Source of the DNA: DATHWB01 sp040905965
Lineage (GTDB): Bacteria; Actinomycetota; Acidimicrobiia; Spongiisociales; ZC4RG35
DNA length: 14,061 nucleotides
Direction of reading: 5' to 3'
Assembly (NCBI GenBank): GCA_040905965.1
Contig: JBBDQP010000001.1
Span: 1 to 14,061, forward strand
Every line of letters begins with the position of its first letter. Within the stretch, counting starts at the first letter, position 1. This document shows positions 6,769 through 13,516 of this stretch, one piece after another. The translations under genes were made by a program, and so were the position numbers. Below the pieces are notes generated by a model. The model did no database searches and was not told the origin of the DNA. It saw only the letters and a list, made by a program, of their open reading frames with translations.

Positions 6769-6779
6769 GAGGATTTCAG

Positions 6780-6965
6780 ATGGCTAGAAAAGCATTGATC
6801 GAAAAGCAGAAGCGACCCGCCAAGTTCAAGGTGCGCGAGTACAACCGCTGCAAGCGGTGCGGACGTCCGCGCGGGTACCTGCGCGACTTCGGGATGTGCC
6901 GTATCTGCGTGCGGCAACTCGCCAGTGTCGGCGAGCTGCCCGGTGTGCGAAAGGCGTCGTGGTAA
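6780..6965 (+). CDS. rpsZ: 30S ribosomal protein S14, zinc-binding short type
   Basis: 61 residues, matching the type Z form of uS14 rather than the 89-101 residue zinc-free form. Cys24, Cys27, Cys40 and Cys43 (RCKRCG and MCRICVRQ) bind zinc, and the protein ends LPGVRKASW. AGGAGG at 6767-6772, seven bases before the ATG at 6780, gives one of the best ribosome binding sites in the window. Many Actinobacteria also carry a zinc-free paralogue elsewhere that is induced under zinc starvation; that cannot be seen here. The same frame is open far upstream through rplE, but that is a shadow. Confidence 0.97.
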   Translation: MARKALIEKQKRPAKFKVREYNRCKRCGRPRGYLRDFGMCRICVRQLASVGELPGVRKASW

Positions 6966-6967
6966 TC

Positions 6968-7363
6968 ATGATGACCGATCCCATCGCAGACATGCTCACC
7001 CGTATCCGTAACGCCGTGGCCGTGGGCCACGAGCGGGTGACCATCCCCGCATCGAAGACCAAGGAAGCTCTCGCCCGGGTGCTTGCTTCGGAAGGTTTCA
7101 TCGACCGCTACGAGGTCAAGCAGGCGAATCCCGGCAGCGAGCTCATGCTCGTCCTGCGCTACGGCGAGCGTCGCGCTCCCGTCATCCAGGGTCTGCGCCG
7201 CATCTCCAAGCCCGGTCACCGGGTCTACAAGGGAGCGGCCGAGATCCAGCGGGTCCAGGGCGGCCTGGGTGTGGTGATCGTCTCTACCTCGCAGGGACTC
7301 ATCACCGACCGGGAGGCGCGCCGGCGCCGTCTCGGCGGCGAGATCATGGCAGAGGTGTGGTGA
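6968..7363 (+). CDS. rpsH: 30S ribosomal protein S8
   Basis: 131 residues from the first of two adjacent ATG codons (6968 and 6971). The second gives 130 residues beginning MTDPIADMLTRIRNA, the conserved uS8 start, and either may be used. The C-terminal signature VIVSTSQGLITDREARRRRL and EIMAEVW complete the family. S8 is a primary 16S rRNA binder. In E. coli it represses spc-operon translation by binding near the rplE start, but I did not identify the equivalent mRNA structure here. The ribosome binding site is weak (GAAAGG at 6949-6954). The gap to rpsZ is two bases. Confidence 0.94.
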   Translation: MMTDPIADMLTRIRNAVAVGHERVTIPASKTKEALARVLASEGFIDRYEVKQANPGSELMLVLRYGERRAPVIQGLRRISKPGHRVYKGAAEIQRVQGGLGVVIVSTSQGLITDREARRRRLGGEIMAEVW

Positions 7364-7364
7364 C

Positions 7365-7901
7365 ATGAGTCGTGTAGGCAAGATGCCTGTCGAGGTGCCG
7401 TCGTCGGTCGACTTCAAACTCGACGGCAACACCGTCTCCGTGAAGGGCCCCAAAGGCGAACTCTCCCGCGAGTTCCACGAGCGGGTTGTGATTTCTTTCG
7501 AAGACGGAACCGCCACGGTCGCCCGGCAGGACGACGAACGCGAGTCCCGTGCGCTGCACGGTCTCAGCCGGGCCCTGCTCGCCAACATGGTGACCGGGGT
7601 TGCCGAAGGCTTCCGGCGCGACCTGGAGATCGTCGGCGTCGGATACCGCGCCGCACTCAAAGGCAACGACATCGAGCTGCAGCTCGGTTTTTCGCACCCG
7701 GTGTCGGTGACTGCCCCTGACGGCATCACCTTCGAAGTGCCCGAGCCCACCAAGGTTTCCATCGTCGGTATCGACAAAGAGCTGGTCGGCCAGGTTGCCG
7801 CCAACATCAGGAAGATCCGCCCGCCGGAGCCCTACAAGGGCAAAGGCGTGCGGTATGCCGGCGAGCATGTTCGCCGCAAGGCAGGAAAGGCAGGTCGCTG
7901 A
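7365..7901 (+). CDS. rplF: 50S ribosomal protein L6
   Basis: 178 residues, standard uL6 with its two homologous halves. It starts MSRVGKMPVEVPSSVDF. The second half carries VGVGYRAALKGNDIELQLGF, and the C-terminal RKIRPPEPYKGKGVRYAGEH is the diagnostic rRNA-binding signature. L6 lies near the GTPase-associated centre and the sarcin-ricin loop. The ATG at 7365 is one base after the rpsH stop, with GAGG at 7352-7355 upstream. The stop overlaps rplR by one base. Confidence 0.97.
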   Translation: MSRVGKMPVEVPSSVDFKLDGNTVSVKGPKGELSREFHERVVISFEDGTATVARQDDERESRALHGLSRALLANMVTGVAEGFRRDLEIVGVGYRAALKGNDIELQLGFSHPVSVTAPDGITFEVPEPTKVSIVGIDKELVGQVAANIRKIRPPEPYKGKGVRYAGEHVRRKAGKAGR

Positions 7902-8251
7902 TGCGAGCACGCAACGATGCCCGCAAGCGGCGTCACGCCCGGGTCCGCAAGAACCTTCGCGGTACCACCGCCAGGCCGCGTCTGGCCGTGTACCGCTCCA
8001 ACCGTTACATCTACGCCCAGGTCATCGACGACGAGAGCGGCACCACCCTGGTTGCCGCCTCATCACAAGAGGATGGGCTGCGGACCAAGACCCTCACTGT
8101 TGATACGGCGGGGGAGGTCGGCAAGCTCGTCGCCGAGCGCGCCAAGGACGCCGGCATTTCGACGGTCGTATTCGACCGCGGCGGGTACCGGTTCCACGGA
8201 CGGGTGAAGGCTTTGGCCGACAGCGCCCGCGATGCAGGTTTGGAGTTCTGA
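7901..8251 (+). CDS. rplR: 50S ribosomal protein L18
   Basis: 116 residues, typical uL18. The basic N-terminal tail is followed by RPRLAVYRSNRYIYAQVIDD and ends in FDRGGYRFHGRVKALADSAR. L18 binds 5S rRNA together with L5 and L25. The start shares a base with the rplF stop (TGATG at 7899-7903). One base separates the stop from the rpsE ATG. Nothing is unusual. Confidence 0.96.
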   Translation: MRARNDARKRRHARVRKNLRGTTARPRLAVYRSNRYIYAQVIDDESGTTLVAASSQEDGLRTKTLTVDTAGEVGKLVAERAKDAGISTVVFDRGGYRFHGRVKALADSARDAGLEF

Positions 8252-8252
8252 G

Positions 8253-8804
8253 ATGAGCGATCGAGACAGAGACCAGAGCGGATTCGACGAACGCGTCATC
8301 CAGATCAACCGGGTGGCCAAGGTCGTGAAGGGTGGACGCAGGTTCTCCTTCACTGCCCTCGTCGTCGTCGGCGACAACAACGGCAAGGTCGGTGTCGGCT
8401 ACGGCAAGGCCAAGGAGGTCCCCGCCGCCATCCAGAAGGCGATGGAGATCGGCCGTAAGTCGATGGTGACCATTCCGATGGCCGGCACGACGATCATCCA
8501 TCAGAACACCGGAAATCATGATGCGTCGCGGGTGTTCATCAAGCCTGCCGCTCCCGGTACCGGCGTCATCGCCGGTGGTGCCGTGCGCCAGATCCTGGAG
8601 GCGGCCGGGGTGAAGGATGCGCTGGCGAAGTCGCTCGGCTCGCCGACCCACCTCAACGTCGCCCGGGCCACCATGAATGCCCTCACCAGCCAGCGTCGCC
8701 CAGACGAGGTCGCGCGAGGCAGGGGAAAGCAGCCGGAGGATTTCGTTCCGCCCGCCCTGCTCGCCGCCTATCGCTCGACCGAGTCGATGCGGGCGGGGTC
8801 CTGA
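8253..8804 (+). CDS. rpsE: 30S ribosomal protein S5
   Basis: 183 residues, in the normal range for uS5. VIQINRVAKVVKGGRRFSFT starts the double-stranded-RNA-binding-like domain, with VGVGYGKAKEVPAAIQKAME following. The C-terminal domain has APGTGVIAGGAVRQILEAAG and SLGSPTHLNVARATMNAL. S5 affects translational fidelity and, with S3 and S4, surrounds the mRNA entry. The ATG at 8253 is chosen over an in-frame ATG at 8232 because GGAG at 8242-8245 is seven bases upstream of 8253 and because the extra residues are not conserved. The short polar tail after residue 155 is ordinary for Actinobacteria. Confidence 0.96.
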   Translation: MSDRDRDQSGFDERVIQINRVAKVVKGGRRFSFTALVVVGDNNGKVGVGYGKAKEVPAAIQKAMEIGRKSMVTIPMAGTTIIHQNTGNHDASRVFIKPAAPGTGVIAGGAVRQILEAAGVKDALAKSLGSPTHLNVARATMNALTSQRRPDEVARGRGKQPEDFVPPALLAAYRSTESMRAGS

Positions 8805-8814
8805 GGAGTAGGAC

Positions 8815-8997
8815 ATGGCCAAGAAGCTGAAAGTCACACAGAAGAAGGGTCTCATCGGTGAGAAGCCGAAGACCCGGGCGACGATGCGAGCCATCGGGCT
8901 CCGTCGCATCAACCACACCGTCGAACACGATGACACGCCGGACGTGCGAGGCATGCTGCACGCCGTTCGTCACCTCATCGAGGTCGAGGAGCACTGA
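8815..8997 (+). CDS. rpmD: 50S ribosomal protein L30
   Basis: 60 residues, the usual small uL30. The pattern LKVTQKKGLIGEKPKTRATM, RAIGLRRINHTVEHDDTPDV and RGMLHAVRHLIEVEE matches the family along its whole length. AGGAG at 8804-8808, seven bases before the ATG, overlaps the rpsE stop. The stop overlaps the rplO ATG by one base. L30 is peripheral and absent from some bacterial lineages. Confidence 0.96.
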   Translation: MAKKLKVTQKKGLIGEKPKTRATMRAIGLRRINHTVEHDDTPDVRGMLHAVRHLIEVEEH

Positions 8998-9458
8998 TGT
9001 CGGATAAGGAACAGCTCAAACTGCACCACCTGGTGCCCGCCCCCGGGTCGAAGAAGGCCAAGATCCGGGTCGGTCGCGGTGAAGGCGGACGCCGAGGCAA
9101 GACCGCAGGACGCGGCACGAAGGGTCTCAAGGCCCGCAGCTCGCTGCGTCCGGGATTCGAAGGCGGGCAGATGCCTTTGGCCCGTCGGATCCCCAAGCTC
9201 GGTGGATTCACCAACATCAACAAGGAGTACTTCGCCATCATCAACGTCGGCACGCTCGCCGAGGCCTATCCGGCCGGGGCGACAGTGACGATCGAGGATT
9301 TGAAGGAGCGAGGTCTCGTCAAGCACAAGGGCCGCGTGAAAGTGCTCGGCGAGGGCGAGATCGCCCATGTCCTCACTGTTCACGCCGATGCCGTGAGCGA
9401 CGCGGCTCGCGAGAAGATTGAATCAGCCGGCGGAACCGTCTCGCTCGTCAACGAGTGA
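8997..9458 (+). CDS. rplO: 50S ribosomal protein L15
   Basis: 153 residues, normal uL15. The N-terminal region is the glycine- and arginine-rich extension (KIRVGRGEGGRRGKTAGRGT), followed by FEGGQMPLARRIPKLGGF and a compact C-terminal domain ending HADAVSDAAREKIESAGGTV and then SLVNE. L15 is a late assembly protein. GAGGAG at 8986-8991 provides the ribosome binding site. A 13-bp inverted repeat runs across the stop codon (9435-9464), so the last codons also encode an RNA hairpin. This is the last gene of the tightly packed ribosomal run; a 114-base gap follows. Confidence 0.96.
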   Translation: MSDKEQLKLHHLVPAPGSKKAKIRVGRGEGGRRGKTAGRGTKGLKARSSLRPGFEGGQMPLARRIPKLGGFTNINKEYFAIINVGTLAEAYPAGATVTIEDLKERGLVKHKGRVKVLGEGEIAHVLTVHADAVSDAAREKIESAGGTVSLVNE

Positions 9459-9464
9459 GACGGT
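9435..9464 (+). terminator. 13-bp hairpin spanning the rplO stop codon
   Basis: The left arm 9435-9447 (ACCGTCTCGCTCG) pairs with 9452-9464 (CGAGTGAGACGGT) over a TCAA loop. Twelve pairs are Watson-Crick and one is G-U. The rplO TGA (9456-9458) is inside the right arm. There is no immediate T-run; a short TGTTTT lies at 9481-9486. Many actinobacterial terminators lack a U tail, so this could terminate or attenuate rplO transcription, or stabilise the 3' end of a processed mRNA. The pairing is seen directly and the role is inference. Confidence 0.55.
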
Positions 9465-9572
9465 CCGACCGGTCCGTATGTGTTTTGACGCCGGGTACGA
9501 TGGCGAATTCGGGCCTGGCCCTCGCCGAGTCACCCCGACACTCGAAACCCCGATCTCCCGGATGCTGACCCC
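9459..9572 (+). promoter_or_regulatory. rplO-secY spacer with candidate secY promoter
   Basis: This 114-base gap follows the rplO stop. A TACGAT (9496-9501) fits the TANNNT -10 consensus, but no good -35 lies 16-18 bases upstream; the TTGACG at 9485-9490 is only 5 bases away and cannot pair with it. Downstream, GGCGA (9502-9506) and TCGCC (9522-9526) enclose GGGC-CTG-GCCC, a possible leader hairpin. The last bases before secY carry no Shine-Dalgarno sequence. Together with the hairpin over the rplO stop, the gap looks like a transcriptional breakpoint giving secY-adk-map their own expression level. The promoter call is weak. Confidence 0.35.
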
Positions 9573-10895
9573 ATGAATGTTCTCTCCATCTACCGGCACA
9601 TGTTCGCCATTCCGGACCTGCGTCGGAAGATCCTCTTCACGATCGCCATGTTCGCCGTGTATCGGCTTGGCGCGACGATCCCGGTCCCGGGCATCGACCT
9701 CGACAACCTGAGGCTCTTCCAGGCCCAACAGCAGGTCGGGGGCATCTACGGGCTTCTCAACTTGTTTTCCGGTGGCGCGCTCGAGCAGTTGTCGGTCTTC
9801 GCTCTGGGAATTCTCCCGTACATCACGGCGTCGATCATCATGCAGTTGCTCGCGGTCGTCATCCCCCGCCTGCAGGCTCTGCAGGAAGAGGGCGAGTCGG
9901 GTCGCAAGGTCATCACTCAGTGGACTCGCTACATGACAGTCGTTCTGGCGCTGATCCAGTCCACCGGGTTCACGTTCCTCTTCCACGTCGGGACGTTCAC
10001 CAACGGCATCGACCTGATTCCGAACTACAGCCCGGGTCTGGTGGCGCTGATCGTGCTCACGATGACCGCAGGTACCGCGTTTGTCATGTGGCTCGGCGAG
10101 CTCATCACCCAGCGGGGCGTCGGCAACGGCATGTCGTTGCTGATCTTCGTCTCCATCCTGTCCCAGTTCCCGTTTGTCTTCGGTCAGATCTGGGGTCAGA
10201 CCGCGGCGGTCGGCCTGTGGATTCGATTCACCGTGATCATGCTGATCTTCGTGCTGATGATCGTCTCGATCATCTACATGGACCAGGCTCAGCGTCGCAT
10301 CCCGATCCAATTCGCCAAGCGGGTCCGTGGTCGCAGGGTGATGGGCGGACAGTCCACCTACATCCCGATCAAGGTCAACACGGCCGGCGTCATCCCGGTG
10401 ATCTTTGCGACCTCGGTGATGTTGTTCCCTGCGCTGCTTGTGACCGCGATTCCCAGCGACGGCCGCATCATCTCCCAGATCCGCACGTGGGTCGACGTCA
10501 ACCTCGGTGGAGGCGCCGGCGGTCATATTTCGATCTGGTACGTGATCGTGCTGTTCGCCCTGATCGTGTTCTTCACGTACTTCTACACGGCGATCCAGTT
10601 CGATCCGATCAAGCAGTCCGAGATGATCCAGCGTCAGGGTGGATTCATCCCCGGCGTGCGTCCCGGACGACAGACCTCTGCCCACCTCGGTCACGTGCTC
10701 AACCGGATCACACTCCCGGGTTCGCTGTTCCTGGCCACCATCTCGGTGCTGCCTGCGATCGCCGGGCTGATCTGGAACATCGCCATCAGCTTCTCCGGCG
10801 TGTCGATCCTCATCGTCGTCGGTGTTGCCCTCGAAACGATGAAGCAGATCGAGAGCCAGCTCACGATGCGGAACTACGAAGGCATCTTGTCGTGA
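9573..10895 (+). CDS. secY: Preprotein translocase subunit SecY
   Basis: 440 residues, the normal size for SecY, the ten-helix channel of the Sec translocon in the cytoplasmic membrane, working with SecE, SecG and SecA. Recognisable parts: the N-terminal IPDLRRKILFTIAMFAVYRL, plug and TM2 region with NLFSGGALEQLSVFALGILP, WLGELITQRGVGNGMSLLIF in the middle, the cytosolic loop RRIPIQFAKRVRGRRVMGGQ used for SecA and ribosome contact, and the C-terminal MRNYEGIL. The ATG at 9573 lacks a ribosome binding site, but the conserved N-terminus begins directly after it. The stop overlaps adk (GTGA). Confidence 0.97.
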   Translation: MNVLSIYRHMFAIPDLRRKILFTIAMFAVYRLGATIPVPGIDLDNLRLFQAQQQVGGIYGLLNLFSGGALEQLSVFALGILPYITASIIMQLLAVVIPRLQALQEEGESGRKVITQWTRYMTVVLALIQSTGFTFLFHVGTFTNGIDLIPNYSPGLVALIVLTMTAGTAFVMWLGELITQRGVGNGMSLLIFVSILSQFPFVFGQIWGQTAAVGLWIRFTVIMLIFVLMIVSIIYMDQAQRRIPIQFAKRVRGRRVMGGQSTYIPIKVNTAGVIPVIFATSVMLFPALLVTAIPSDGRIISQIRTWVDVNLGGGAGGHISIWYVIVLFALIVFFTYFYTAIQFDPIKQSEMIQRQGGFIPGVRPGRQTSAHLGHVLNRITLPGSLFLATISVLPAIAGLIWNIAISFSGVSILIVVGVALETMKQIESQLTMRNYEGILS

Positions 10896-11434
10896 AGCTG
10901 CTGTTCGTGGGCCCTCCCGGCGCCGGGAAGGGCACGCAAGCAGATCGGGTCGCAGACGAGCTCGGCATCGCCCACATTTCGACCGGCGACATGTTCCGTG
11001 CCCTCGACGACAGCACCGCTCTCGGACGTCGCGTCAACGAGATCATGGAGTCAGGCGGGTACGTGTCCGACGGCATCGTGATCGAGATGCTCGAAGCTCG
11101 GATCGCTCTTCCGGACGCAGCCGACGGGTACATCCTCGACGGATTCCCGCGGACCGTCCCGCAGGCCGAAGCCCTCGACGACTTCCTGGGTGATACCGGG
11201 CTCGACGCCGTCGTCCTCTTCGAGATCGATACGGATGAGGTGGTCACGCGCATGCTCGAACGCGGACGCGCCGACGACACCGAAGAGACCATCCGCACTC
11301 GACTCGAGGTCTATCGCGAGCAGACCGAACCGCTCATCGGGCGGTACGAGGAGCGGGGTCTCGTACGTCGGGTCGATGCCGAAGGCGACATCGACGAGAT
11401 CACCACCAGGGTGCTCTCCGCGCTCGACGCCTGA
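10892..11434 (+). CDS. adk: Adenylate kinase (short, lid-less form)
   Basis: 180 residues from a GTG overlapping the secY stop. It interconverts ATP + AMP and 2 ADP in the cytoplasm. GPPGAGKGTQ (7-16) is the P-loop, ISTGDMFRA (29-37) and DGFPRT (83-88) bind AMP and position the phosphates. The lid is reduced to a few residues between RMLERGR (120-126) and TIRTRLEVY (133-141), so the zinc/long-lid domain of the 214-residue E. coli enzyme is absent; the short form is usual in Actinobacteria. An open frame continues upstream inside secY but is a shadow. GAAGG (10878-10882) may serve as the ribosome binding site. Confidence 0.96.
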   Translation: MKLLFVGPPGAGKGTQADRVADELGIAHISTGDMFRALDDSTALGRRVNEIMESGGYVSDGIVIEMLEARIALPDAADGYILDGFPRTVPQAEALDDFLGDTGLDAVVLFEIDTDEVVTRMLERGRADDTEETIRTRLEVYREQTEPLIGRYEERGLVRRVDAEGDIDEITTRVLSALDA

Positions 11435-12216
11435 TGATCACCATCAAGTCAGCCCGCGAGTTCGAGCTGATGGCCGTGGCCGGCCGTTGTGTCGCCGCTG
11501 TCCACGCCGCCATCCGGGAAGCGGCCAAGCCGGGTGTCTCGATGCTCGAGTTGGACGAGATCTCACGCAAGGTGCTCGATGCCCACCGGTGCACCCCGTC
11601 GTTCCTGGGCTATCACGGTTTCCCCGCCACGATCTGTGCGTCCCCCAACGATGTGATTGTCCATGGGATACCGACCGACTACCGGCTGCGGGACGGCGAC
11701 GTTCTGTCGATCGACTCGGGTGCCATCTACGAGGGATATCACGGCGATGCCGCCTTCACGATGGCCGTCGGCGAGGTGTCCGACGAGGCGCGGTGCCTCA
11801 TCGACACGACCGAGCGCGCGCTGTGGGCGGGGATCGCCCAGGTCGAGCACGGCAAGCGGGTCGGGGACATCGGGGCCGCGGTCGAAGCGGTCGGGGTTGG
11901 CGGCGGCTACGGGATCGTCCAAGAATATGTCGGTCACGGAATCGGGCGCCAGATGCACGAGGAACCACAGATTCCGAACTACGGGACGGCGGGAAAGGGT
12001 CTGAGGCTGCGCAAGGGCATGGCCCTCTGCATCGAGCCGATGTTCAACCTCGGGGGAGCGGGTACGAAGGTCGACGACGACGAGTGGACGGTGCGGACGG
12101 AGGATGGTTCGCTGTCCGCCCATTGGGAGCACACCGTGTGCATCACCCCCGACGGCCCCGTCGTCACCACCCTTCCCACCGACGCCACGGTGAAGTCCGT
12201 TCCCACCCAGGGGTAG
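11434..12216 (+). CDS. map: Methionine aminopeptidase, type I
   Basis: 260 residues, typical of type Ia/Ib MetAP, which removes the initiator Met from nascent proteins. The dinuclear metal ligands of the family are all visible: Asp94 (LSIDSG), Asp105 (YHGDAAFT), His168 (VGHGIG), Glu201 (CIEPMF) and Glu232 (WEHTV); His77 in VIVHGIP is the conserved active-site histidine. There is no long N-terminal SH3-binding extension. The start shares a base with the adk stop (TGATG), with no clear ribosome binding site, so translation is probably coupled. In most clusters infA follows; here a 69-base gap and an unrelated gene follow. Confidence 0.96.
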   Translation: MITIKSAREFELMAVAGRCVAAVHAAIREAAKPGVSMLELDEISRKVLDAHRCTPSFLGYHGFPATICASPNDVIVHGIPTDYRLRDGDVLSIDSGAIYEGYHGDAAFTMAVGEVSDEARCLIDTTERALWAGIAQVEHGKRVGDIGAAVEAVGVGGGYGIVQEYVGHGIGRQMHEEPQIPNYGTAGKGLRLRKGMALCIEPMFNLGGAGTKVDDDEWTVRTEDGSLSAHWEHTVCITPDGPVVTTLPTDATVKSVPTQG

Positions 12217-12285
12217 ATCGGACTCATACGTCGATCCAGCTCGCGGCGAGCGCGGGAACCCGGCCGTGCGCGACAATGGGTTCTC
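12217..12285 (+). promoter_or_regulatory. map-methyltransferase spacer with candidate leaderless promoter
   Basis: This 69-base gap holds a weak inverted repeat over the map stop (GATCG 12216-12220 with CGATC 12232-12236) and a GC hairpin GCTCG-CGG-CGAGC at 12239-12251. GACAAT at 12272-12277 resembles an actinobacterial -10 box and ends eight bases before the ATG at 12286. With no Shine-Dalgarno sequence between, the transcript of the next gene could start at or next to its ATG, i.e. be leaderless, a common arrangement in this phylum. No recognisable -35 element is seen. If correct, the downstream gene has its own promoter separate from the secY operon. Confidence 0.4.
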
Positions 12286-13392
12286 ATGACCACCGACGAA
12301 CAGCGCTTCTTCGACACCCGCGCTGCCTACACGATGTTCGTCCACGCCACGGATGAGAAGAAGGTCGTGGCGGACAGGCTCGGACGTGAAGTCGACCATC
12401 TGACCATCCGCCAACCCGGACTGCGCGTGTTCGACGCAGGCATGGGCGATGCCTCGGTGCTCGACCACCTGATGCGACGCATCCACGTCGACGAGCCGCA
12501 CATCCCCTGGTTGGTCGTCGCCAAGGAAATTTCGATCGAAGACGTGCGCCAGGCGCTCATGCGTCTCCCCGACCGCTTCATCGAGCACCCCGAGTTGGTT
12601 TTCGTCGTGACCAACATGAAATTCACCGAGGCCCCGCAGCTTCGCCCCGCCGACGGTGGGCCCGTCCGTTGGACCGAAGTCCCCCTCCGGGGCGAGACCT
12701 CGCACGAGTTCTCCTCCCAGATCCGCGGATTGTTCGACACCCTGGCCGAGGACTGGCCGGTGGACACCTCGCCAACGACCGGCAACCCCATCCACCGACA
12801 CCCGGCCGTGCTCGTGCTCTACCGCGAGGACCGACGGTTCATCCTCGAGTCGACGATCCCCAAGCGAACCGGTTACGACGACGGGTACGACCTGATCGTC
12901 ATGTCCCAGGCGTACCGGGCGAAGACACCTGTGGAGCGAAAGGTCCGCACCGTGCTCGTCCCCCTCGCCGACGCCCTCGCCCCCGGCGGCAGGCTGGTGG
13001 GGATCCAGTCCTACGGAGGTGATCCCGGGTGCGACATCGTGAAGGGCGTGTGGCCGGACGAGGATCCGTTCCCGTATGGGCGCCGTCAGGTCGTCAGCGA
13101 GGCCAAGCGTCAACTGGGCACAGACGAGTTCGAGTTCTGGGAGTTGGCCGACGCTGAATCGATTTTTCGGTATTCGATGCACACCATGCCGTCCCAAGAG
13201 ATCGAACACATCGGAACCTCGTCGCTGGTGGCGGCGTTCACCTCCGCCGCCTACGTGGCTCAGATCGACGAACGCCGTCTTTCCGAAGCGATGGCCACCG
13301 GCGCATATCTCGACATCACCCGCAAGGTCGTCGAGTCGCACGGCGGGGTGTGGTTCCAGGACGAGAGCTTCCTCGTCACTCGTCGTGACTGA
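12286..13392 (+). CDS. Putative class I SAM-dependent methyltransferase, substrate unknown
   Basis: 368 residues. I do not recognise a named family. LRVFDAGMGDASVL (46-59) fits motif I of class I methyltransferases (hydrophobic-D-x-G-x-G), VAKEIS (78-83) could be the acidic end of strand 2, YDLIVMSQAYRA (201-212) the motif IV strand and LAPGGRLVGIQSYG (231-244) the motif usually written LkPGG. About 115 residues lie between strand 2 and motif IV, more than the minimal fold needs, so an inserted subdomain or altered topology is likely. The N-terminus FFDTRAAYTMFVHATDEKK precedes the fold. There is no signal peptide or membrane segment. It interrupts the usual map-infA-rpmJ order. A ribosomal protein, rRNA or small molecule are all possible substrates; none is shown by the sequence. 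Confidence 0.7.
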   Translation: MTTDEQRFFDTRAAYTMFVHATDEKKVVADRLGREVDHLTIRQPGLRVFDAGMGDASVLDHLMRRIHVDEPHIPWLVVAKEISIEDVRQALMRLPDRFIEHPELVFVVTNMKFTEAPQLRPADGGPVRWTEVPLRGETSHEFSSQIRGLFDTLAEDWPVDTSPTTGNPIHRHPAVLVLYREDRRFILESTIPKRTGYDDGYDLIVMSQAYRAKTPVERKVRTVLVPLADALAPGGRLVGIQSYGGDPGCDIVKGVWPDEDPFPYGRRQVVSEAKRQLGTDEFEFWELADAESIFRYSMHTMPSQEIEHIGTSSLVAAFTSAAYVAQIDERRLSEAMATGAYLDITRKVVESHGGVWFQDESFLVTRRD

Positions 13393-13401
13393 GGCGTCAC
13401 G
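13384..13401 (+). terminator. Short hairpin over the methyltransferase stop codon
   Basis: CGTGAC (13384-13389) pairs with GTCACG (13396-13401) around the loop TGAGGC, and the loop begins with the TGA stop (13390-13392). Six Watson-Crick pairs, no T-run. It may be a minor 3'-end element ahead of the larger hairpin downstream. Confidence 0.35.
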
Positions 13402-13422
13402 GGCTCGCTGACGGGCCTGATC

Positions 13423-13480
13423 CGCGCCTGTCTCAGCCGGGCTCTGCCAGTGTCCGAGAGCCCTCGGGGGAGCAGGCGCG
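13423..13480 (+). terminator. Compound long hairpin, likely terminator before the alpha operon
   Basis: CGCGCCTG (13423-13430) is perfectly complementary to CAGGCGCG (13473-13480). Within it CTC (13432-13434) can pair with GAG (13470-13472), and GGGCTCT (13439-13445) pairs perfectly with AGAGCCC (13457-13463) across an 11-base loop, with two more C-G pairs after a small bulge. About 20 base pairs fold into one interrupted stem of 58 bases. There is no U tail beyond ATTT at 13487-13490. It lies between the methyltransferase stop and a promoter-like pair of boxes, where an insulating terminator would be expected. Confidence 0.6.
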
Positions 13481-13488
13481 CCTCAGAT

Positions 13489-13516
13489 TTGCCCGCAACG
13501 GCTGATCGTCTACCAT
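13489..13516 (+). promoter_or_regulatory. Candidate promoter for the rpmJ-rpsM (alpha) operon
   Basis: TTGCCC (13489-13494), a 16-base spacer, then TACCAT (13511-13516) fit a sigma-70-type pair with a good TANNNT -10. Initiation would be expected near 13523, inside a palindrome CCGGATCCGG (13518-13527). That would give a leader of about 190 bases before rpmJ. The position just after a large hairpin and before a ribosomal operon supports the call. Confidence 0.55.

Noticed and set aside
9485..9501. TTGACG (9485-9490) and TACGAT (9496-9501) as a -35/-10 pair
   Set aside because: The spacing is only 5 bases; a sigma-70-type promoter needs about 16-18. At most the TACGAT alone could act as a -10.
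9423..10694. 423-codon open frame on the - strand under secY
   Set aside because: Hydrophilic, D/H/R-rich shadow of a certain SecY reading frame; no family resemblance.
11563..13341. 592-codon open frame on the - strand under map and the methyltransferase gene
   Set aside because: Its product is low-complexity, rich in H/G/D/R, with no recognisable domain. Long antisense frames are expected where codon third positions are GC-rich, and the + strand genes carry clear motifs.
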